The notes under the pieces: model-generated
Told to the model about the DNA's origin: nothing
What the model saw: only the letters and a program-made list of their open reading frames with translations
Databases searched by the model: none
IMG/VR virus record: IMGVR_UViG_3300038441_000646
Coordinates: 1-48,970 of that record
Origin: a virus
Reading direction: 5' to 3' (one strand)
Length of the DNA: 48,970 bases
In this document: piece after piece, positions 31,274-40,200 of the stretch
Position numbering within the stretch: position 1 is the stretch's first letter
Layout: each line of letters begins with the position of its first letter
Program-made: the position numbers and the translations under genes

Positions 31274-34200
31274 ATGGCAAAGGGTGACGAAAACGACGAT
31301 CTTCTGAAATGGGCTGACAGCCTGCCGAAAGCAGAACCTACGACCCCGACAATGGCGGTAAAGCCGTCGGGGAAGTCGATGAAGGATCTCGCGAAAGGTT
31401 CGGGGTTTACCATCACATCGACGACGGGAGGGAAGCATAATACCGGTTCGCTTCACTACTCCGGTCGAGCGATCGATGTTCGCACTCGCGATAAGACGCC
31501 CGATCAGATCGATGCGTTCAAGCGTCAAATGGAAGGCGAAGGTTTTCGTGTGCGCGATGAAAGGACACGCCCGCAAGGTCAGAAGGTTTGGGGCGGTCCG
31601 CATCTGCATGTTGAGGATCGCGGTGGCCGCATATCGCCGACAAAGCCTGTCGAGACTCCGCAGATCGACGAGAAAAGCATTTGGGATGATGTTGACAGCA
31701 TCCTAACCCAGCCGCAGCCCGCGACGATCCAACAGCCGCCTATTCCGTCAACCGTGCCGTCGATGGCGACCCCGCCGCCGACAATGAAGGCTCCAATAGC
31801 ACCTATCGGCTCGAAACCGTTCTCGGACGGGATCACGATCGCCTCGCCTGTTCCGACGCCGGTGAGTGATCAGTTGAAGCAGGCTGTACGTGGGCGGTTG
31901 CAGCAGATCGCGACTCCGGGCATCGCTCAGGCTCCGGATGGTATGCCGCCGATGGCTCCGACCGCCGTTCCGCCCGTATCCGCAAAACAGCGGATGGCCT
32001 TAGATGAAGGCGAGTATCAGAAATGGCTCGCCGATAATCAGTTTACGGACGCTCCGGGCAGCCGTGAATCGTTCCTTGTGAACAAGCAGGCGGAGGCTCA
32101 GGCTGGACAGGTGCAATACGAACAGCCTCAGATGGCGCAACAGCCGCCGAAGGCAACACAGGCATCCCCGACCGCTCAAGCGCCGGCGACACAGACGCCG
32201 ACCGCTCGCGTTAATTGGGCTTCCGGTACTGGTAAATCTGCCAAGACGTTCGCTCTCGACGAAGCCGCGAGTCAGATATCCGCTCAGCTTGGAGTCGATT
32301 ACGACACGGTTCGGACGTTCTTCGACCAGAAAGGCGTTCAGGGACTGACCGACGACGTTGCGGAACGGCGGCGAAAAGACCGTCTCGAAACCATCATCGA
32401 CGTAGACGACAATGCCGTTCGCCAGATCAAGGCGATGCAGGAGCAGGCTGACAAGGCGAAACGCCGTCAGTCTACTCAGGAGGCCACAGCCGAGAATCAG
32501 GTGCGTCAGTACATCGCTGACGGCGAGATCGATTCGGTCGCTCAACTACTTGCGGCGAAGGATGTCGGTGTTAAGGACATCAAAGGCCGTTCGATCGACG
32601 AGATCATCCAAGAGGAACGGGATGCGTTTAAGCGGTTCCGCGACACGCTGCAGAACGACCCGAATGAATACAACCGGATTCTCCAATCGGAGCAAGCGAG
32701 ACTATCGGCGGGTGAATCGCCCGAGAAGATCGTCCAAGAGCGCTGGGCAAAAGATAACCAGGCTCGCATCGACGCTGTTCGTCGTGAGATTGCCGAGAAG
32801 CGGTTAGGCTCGTTCGTTGGCCGCGAGAAAGAACAGAAGCGGATCGCTGACACCTACGGGGAAAACCCGCTTATCGGTAACAACGCTCGTCCAATGGCGC
32901 GACCGGCCGAGTTCGTACTGAACATCGCCCGCGAGTTCGCCAAACTGCCCGGACAGGCCGCAAATCTTGTCGGTATGGGTGCGGATGCGATGAGTGCCGT
33001 CGGGATCGATCCGAAAGACAATCCGTTCCTGCAATTCGGCGAAGGATGGAAGGCTAAAATTGACGCGTCAGCCAACAAGGACCTGAAAGACGAGATGATC
33101 GTCGGCGATGTCTCAAGGGGCTTGGCTCAGTTGATGCAGCAGACAATCCTCGTTCCGTTTACAGGCGGAGCGTCGATTCTTCTGCCGGCGGCACAGGCCG
33201 CAGAGTCGCAGTACCTTGAGGCGGCAAAAGATGGCGCCGGACGAAACGCCCGCATCGGTTCTGCTCTGGTCGGGGCAATTATGGCCGTTCCCGACGCTTG
33301 GCTCGAATTCCAGTTTTTGAAAGGTCTAAGCCCTGCCGCTAAGGTCGGCTTTCTCGAGAATCTGAGCAAAGACCTGTTTGAAGGTTTGGCCTCGAAGATG
33401 TCCAAGGACGAGGCGAAGCAGGCAACGATCGCCGCAGTCGGCGAGTTTATCGCGAAAGCTCCGGTCGGCTACTTCGGAGAGAAGTATCAGGAGCAGATCG
33501 AGGACATCGGCAACAAGGCGTTTGCAAAGGTCACCTATAAAGACAAATTGACTTGGAAGGACGTATTTCAGGCGTCCGAGCGTGAACAACAGGGCTACGA
33601 GTCCGCCGGGCTGGTCGGCATCTTCGGCGCGGGCGGCGGTTCGATTACTAACTACGTTAATCGCTTGTCGGACGCCGAATTGATGAACGCTACGCCGGTT
33701 CTCGACGAAGCTCTCAAGAAAGGAACCATCACGCCCGAGCAGCGGAATGCGGTCGATGCGGCTGTATTCGCCGAAGCTCAGAAACGGAAAATCAGCCTTG
33801 AACCGATCAAAGTTCAGGACAAAAAAGGCAATCAATTCACCGTCGTCGAAGATCAAGGCGAGAAGTTAAAAGTAAAGGACGAAAAGGGCAGTATCTCGGT
33901 CAGGAACAAAGACCGGTTAACACCAATCAATGAGAAACAAACGGAAGTTCCGGCACAGTCCGCATCTGTGGAGCCGCCTGCATTGGCGAAGGATAAACCT
34001 GTTGAAAGCGCAGATGCGGTTCCGGGAGAAGCTAAACCGCCGATGAAACGCCCTGGCGGGGACTTGACGCAAAACAGACCTATCCCCGCAGTCGACCGTG
34101 ACGAAGAAACTGCGTCTTGGGTTATCAAGAACAAAGAAACGGGCGAGACTGTGATGGAAACGTTCGACCCTAAGAAGGTCGAGGCTCTGAATACTGACAA

Positions 34201-37200
34201 GTACGAGGCCGTACCGATTCAGGAGCATCTTGGCAATCTCAATAAGGAGATAGCCACAAAACCCGAATCCGTCCGCTACCACGAAAAGCGACCGAAGGGA
34301 ATGGTCGACGAGGCTCCGTTGCGTCCTGAGACTTTGACGGGAGCGAAGAATCGTATCGGTGAGCTTGAGACTGAGGTTCAGGAAGAACGCCGGAAAGCCG
34401 ACACGAACCCGCTGACGGGATTGGGCTCGAAAAACGCCTGGGCGAAGGCTAAGGACCGGATCGAAGCCGACACAAATCAGGAGATCGTTTCTTTCGACGT
34501 GAACCGGATGAAAGAGGCGAACGATACGACTTCGCACGATACGGTTGACGACAAGGTTCTGAAGCGTCTTGGCGAGGTCACGCAGCAGGTTCTCGAAAAG
34601 AACGGTATCGAGACTCGAAACGCATTCACTCCGGGTGGTGACGAACTATACGTCGCTCTCCCGAAAGGAAGGGCCGCACAGATCCGCGACGAGATCGAGA
34701 AAGCCTTTGGCACGGTCGAACTGACGGTTGAAAAGGACTATACGAATCAGCGAACGGGCGAGACGTTCAAGAAGGGCGACCGCATACCCGTAACCCTCTC
34801 GGGCGAATTCGGTCAGACGGTTGCCGAAGCTGAAAAGGGACTCGGAACGCGAAAGGACGCGAGCAAGAAGGCGAATCCGGTGAAGCGGGCGACGACGGCG
34901 AAAGAGCCGTGGCAGATGACCGCGAAGGAATGGGATGCCGAATTTGAGAAAGGCAAACCGAGTTCATCGGGATCGCACTCTGTAACCGCTGCCGCCAATA
35001 TCGGCAAGTCTCAAAAGGGTGCAGAAAATGCGTTTGATGCGCGGCGGAAGCGTATCGAATTTCTCAAGATGGGATTACCCGACTTCGACGCCGAAACGGG
35101 ACTCCCGTGGAAGGACGGCCCGAAAACAGGCTTGCAGTCATCGGCTCGCCATCGTCAGGTAATCGAACACGCCATCAAGCAGGGGCTGCCCGTACCCGCC
35201 GAAGTGCTTGCGGACTATCCCGACCTTGCGCCAAAGAAATCCGCCAAGCAGAGGCTTGCGGAGAAGGCGGAGCCGAAAGGTAAAAAGCAGGCTCAAACCG
35301 TCGCGGACGTTCCCGTTCTGCCGAAATCCGAACAGGTCGATCCCGACGCAGACCCGACGGCTAAAGAGGCTCGGGAGAGTGTTAAGGACGAGAAGATCAA
35401 TCCGCGCACCGGACTTACGAAAACGCAGACGGAATATCTCGCGAAGGAACTTCAAGACCTTGCCCACGACGCCTTGAAGAAAGGCATCGGTCACGATGAT
35501 GCGGGGTTCGAGCAAATGCTGTTGCAGTGGAAGCCCGACGGAATGCCGGAGTCTGTTTTCGGGCGGACCGGAATCGAGATGGACGAGTCTATCAAGGTTC
35601 CCGGTGACGGTTCGTTCAAGGTTCATAGTGTTGAAGCGGCGAATCGTCTTCATCAGAAGATCACGGGCAAGCCGATTGAGGGATTTGATAAAGCATCGAA
35701 AGCATCCATTCCGAGTTTCCGTCCGACGTTCGGACCGAGCACGGCGGCACAGGATGACCAGATGAATCTTGCCCTTCGGTTGTACGGCACACCGGAGCGG
35801 GCAATCGCATTCCTGACCGAGCAACGAGAACAACTTTCAGAAAAAGAGGACGAAAAGGCTCGGAAAGACCTTGATTCGGTCATTGCAAAACTAAACTCGG
35901 AACTTGGCCAAACCGTCTCGTATAAAGGTGTCGGTGAGCCATTAACCTCCGTAGGGCGGGAAGCAAAAGCGACCGCTGACACGGAGATTGCGAAACGACG
36001 TGAAGGGGCGACCGAGCGAGTCGCCGCTGCGTATCAAGAAGTTGTAGACAGGCTGAAGCCTGACATTACGCAGATCCGCAAGTTTCTGAAAGAAGAACTA
36101 CCGAAGATTCGTAAGCATCAGGCGGAGCTCCACACTCTCGGATCTCAGAATTACCGTGGCGGGCTCGCCGCGATCAAACGCCTGATCGAGAGTCGCGAGA
36201 ATGCTTTTATCCGGTACCAAACCAAGTTTGATGACGAGATCGCGGAACAACTGAAGGACGTGCAGAACGGGATGAATGCGGCGATCGGGTATAATCCCGA
36301 AGTCCGCAAACTGAAACTGCCGGAAAACGCTTCACTTCAAGAGATTGCGAGTGCGGTAAAGACTCAGTGGCAGACGTGGCGAGATGTGATCGACGGCGAA
36401 TCTAGCTACGAGCAAACCAAAAAGATTCGGGATCGTGAAAGCGTATTACGTCCGGCTAATACTGTGCTTTCCGAAACGGTCAAGCCCGACCCCACCCCCA
36501 CCAAAACCTCAGCCCGTCAAAAGCTCGCGGAGAAGGTGGAAAAGCCGAAAGCGGAAAAGGCTTCGGAGCCATCCAGTGCTCAATCGAAATTAACCGACCT
36601 GCAAAAGCAGTTGGAAACGGAAACCCATAACCCAACGGTGCATGACCTGAAACGGCGCATCGCTATTCAGGAGAACATTGTTGCGTACAACTTGCCGTTT
36701 GAGATCGACCCTGAAGCGGACTTTCCGCTCGAAGCGACTGGTAGGGCGTTTCAGTGGAATTCGATGGACCCCGACCGAAGGGCTCGCGGCGTCCAGAGAG
36801 ATTACGTCGAGGTCATCGGCGAGACTTACAAGAAACTTGCCCCGCTCGCAAAGACGCCGGAGCAGCAGGCGATCCTAGATGCTGAGATACAGCGTTTTCG
36901 TGACGGCTATATCCAGAAGGAGCGAGCCGTACTGTCCGCGACAGGTAAAACCGCTAGCTCGATGGTTACTGGTCCCGCGAGGTTCCCGGTCGAAAAGAAT
37001 CGAAGGGCATTAGATCGTGAAAGGGCAGTGTCCGACGAAGCTCTCGACTGGCGAAAGAGAGCGGTCGCATCCATCGAAAAGAAATTGCTTGACGCTCGCA
37101 CCGATGAAGTAAAGACTGACGAACGCTGGGGCGACCTGAAGGCGAAGATCGATCGCGGCTTTACCGCGAACATCGCTGGCGTAATCGAGCGGTTGGCCGA

Positions 37201-40200
37201 TAACGGAGAAGTTGAACTTGTAAACCGAGCCCTTGACTATATGCGGTCGATGGCGAAACCGCCGTTTACGCAACGCCATAAGGTTTGGGGATTCGGAGAA
37301 CGTGCAGAAAAGGCTGCGGCTAAAGTAAAACCGACCGGCTCGGGCGTTATTGCCGAATTCGACGGCGGAACCGTTGTTAATAACCGTGATGCCGAGCGGG
37401 TGCAGATACTTTTCGACGAGAGGCCATCACCGGAAGTTATCACGATCTTGAAAAAGAGCGGATGGCGATGGAGTCCGTCTAATAGTGCTTGGCAGCGGCA
37501 GAACACGCAAAACGGACTGATGAACGTCGATTACGTTCTGAAGAAAGCGGGTTTTGAGGTTCGTAAGCCCGAGTCCGGCAACGTCTCGCTTCAGATGGCC
37601 GCTGACGGTGATTACGAGGCTGCGATTCGAGACGCCGCAGAAGGGACGCTGACCGATCCTGTCTTTGTGGCTCAGACGAGCCCAATACTTGCCAAAATTG
37701 GCTTACCATCGCTGCCGATAGTGGTCACTCCAAAGGTTCTCGAAAAGACCTTTCACGGCAAGCATTCGGACAAAGGGATCACGCCGGACAATCTGATACA
37801 GATGCGGCCGGATATGGCTCGACCGATCGCGGTATTGAATTCGGACAATGCGGATGCTCCGGCGGGAAGCGTCTTATTGGTTTTGCCGACGAAAACGGCT
37901 CAAGGGGAATTTCTGACGGTTGCGATACACCCGAACCAGAAGATGGGACGATGGGAAGTGAATCGGATCGCAAGCATCCATTCGCGCAATCTTTTACATT
38001 CGTTTGGTTCGTGGGGTAATAAGGGACTATTCCGCTATCTGGACAAAAAACAAAGCCGTCGATTGGCTACGACCTACGGCTCTAATTTCGCCTCGGTGGT
38101 TCAGTCAATCAACGACTCTACCGACAACTTACTCTCCGAGGATGATTTTGTCAATAACAATGAATCCCTTCAAATGGAAGCCAGCGAGACGAACATCCAA
38201 CGCTTCAAGGACGTTCAATACGCTCACACTCAGACCATCCTCGAAGGTGCGAAGTCTGAGGTCAAGGTAGTCGCGGGCGCGACCGTCCTCGAACTCAACG
38301 AAGAGGCCGCGGAACTTGCCCGACGGCTCGAAAGTTCGCTTAGAAACGCGGACACGTCGCCGTTCTTCGGTACAACGCACACCGACCGGACACTGAAAGG
38401 TCTAGCCGAGGAAGCGAAGAAATGGGCGCTTCATTACGAGAACAACTCGGGCTATACGACCGAACAGGTTGCTTCCCTTCGGAAACTAGCCGACGACTTC
38501 ACCGAACTCGCAAAAGAGGCTCACGGTGTCGCCTACGTGTTCGACTTTGCGATCCCGCACGAGACGCATCATAAACTCGTTTTGGATGCCCTGGGCGGTA
38601 AGAAGTTTCCGCGAAAGGCGATCGAGAAGCTAAAGGCTCTCGACATCTGGAACGACAAAGGCTTGCAGCGTATTCTCCCGACCGGAGAGAAGCGGCTATT
38701 CCATCTCGACTACGGGAAAGTCTCGCAAGAGACTAAGGCTCTCGAACTTGCCGCGCAGCTTGAGACGGGCGAGATCGTTCATCCTGACAAAGATAAGTTC
38801 CTTGAGATCTTCGCAGATGGTATCTTGGACGTGACGACCGAACTGGATCCGGTCAAATTTGCGAGGGTAATTCAATATGCCAACACTCAGACCAGCGACA
38901 CCGGAAGAGATCGAGCAGAGCGAACAGACGCAGACGAAAACGAACGCGCTGATGGACGTGATACAGCGTCGGGCGAAGGAGCGCGGGATCGAACTGACAC
39001 CACCGCCGAGCGGGATGGTGGACGAACCGCCGATGACGCCAACTCCGACGGACGACAAAAAGTAAGTCAGACCCCGAAATCCCTTCGTGGTAAGGCCGAT
39101 ATTCCTGTCGACGATCGCACCTATACCGGCGTTACCAACAAAGGCCAGCAGGCATTCTCCGATGCTCAGATGGATAAGGGTGTCGAAGAGGCTGACCGCT
39201 GGTTCAACGAGAACGCCGACGACAACAACCTCAATGGTGGATCGACCGCCGTTGTCGGCCTAAACCTACTTAATCACTACGCCAAGACGCGACAGTTCAA
39301 AGAGATGAACGCCGTCGCGGATAAGCTCGTTCCGATGGTCACGCAGGCCGCTCAGACGGTGCAGGCGATGGCTGTTGTATCCGCATTCAATCCTCAGATG
39401 GCGGCGGCATACGCTGCAAAGGTCAAAAAGCAGAAGCAGGGTAAAGACCTCACGCCAGCAGAAGCGGAAAAGGCCGAACGGATAGCTCAGAATCTATCCG
39501 AAACAGCACAAGCCGAAGGTCTCTCCGAAGCCGCTTTGAAGCAGGCCGAGCAGTTCATTAAAGAACTCGAAAAAGAAGTCGAGCAGGCGAACACTTCGAT
39601 CCAGACGCTTGAAGATCAGAACAAAACGATCAAGGTCAATCTCGAAGAGGCTCGGAAGGTCGTCCGCTCACAAAAGGCGCAGATCGCCCGTTTGACGAAC
39701 GATAAACCGCGAACTCCGAAAGCGGCGGTCGTCAAAGACCTTCGCGCTCGGAAAGACGACATTCTCACGAAACTCGCGGAGAAGTATGGAACGCCGAGTT
39801 TGCAGATGGTGGCTCCGTCGGGTTCACTTCAGATGGCTGCTGACAGTTCACTCGATCCCGACCTGATCGACTGGGCAACGCTCACACTCGGAGAGAATTG
39901 GTCGACCATATCGGTCGGTCAGTTCAAAAATCTCGCAAACCAGATCACGAATGGTGCTTTATCGGAAAACGAGATCAACGAACTTCACGCTTCGGCAGTT
40001 GAAGCTCTACGTTCGGACCGAACTCAGTCCGACGACCAGAAATCGGCATTCAAGACCCGCTCGGAACATCTGCGAGCCGCCCGTAAGTTCCGTAAAGGGC
40101 AGATGCCGAACATCGACAAGACCGCTGCAGCGATAATGCGTCAAGGTGTCGAGGGGAACTATTCGGACGATGCCATCATCTTCGCTCTCGCTCGGAAGAA

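Noticed and set aside
32400-32408. Single GTAGAC matches inside genes (also about 3654, 36045, 43114)
   Set aside because: They are isolated copies without an 8-bp neighbour and fall in ordinary coding sequence, so they are not counted as arrays.
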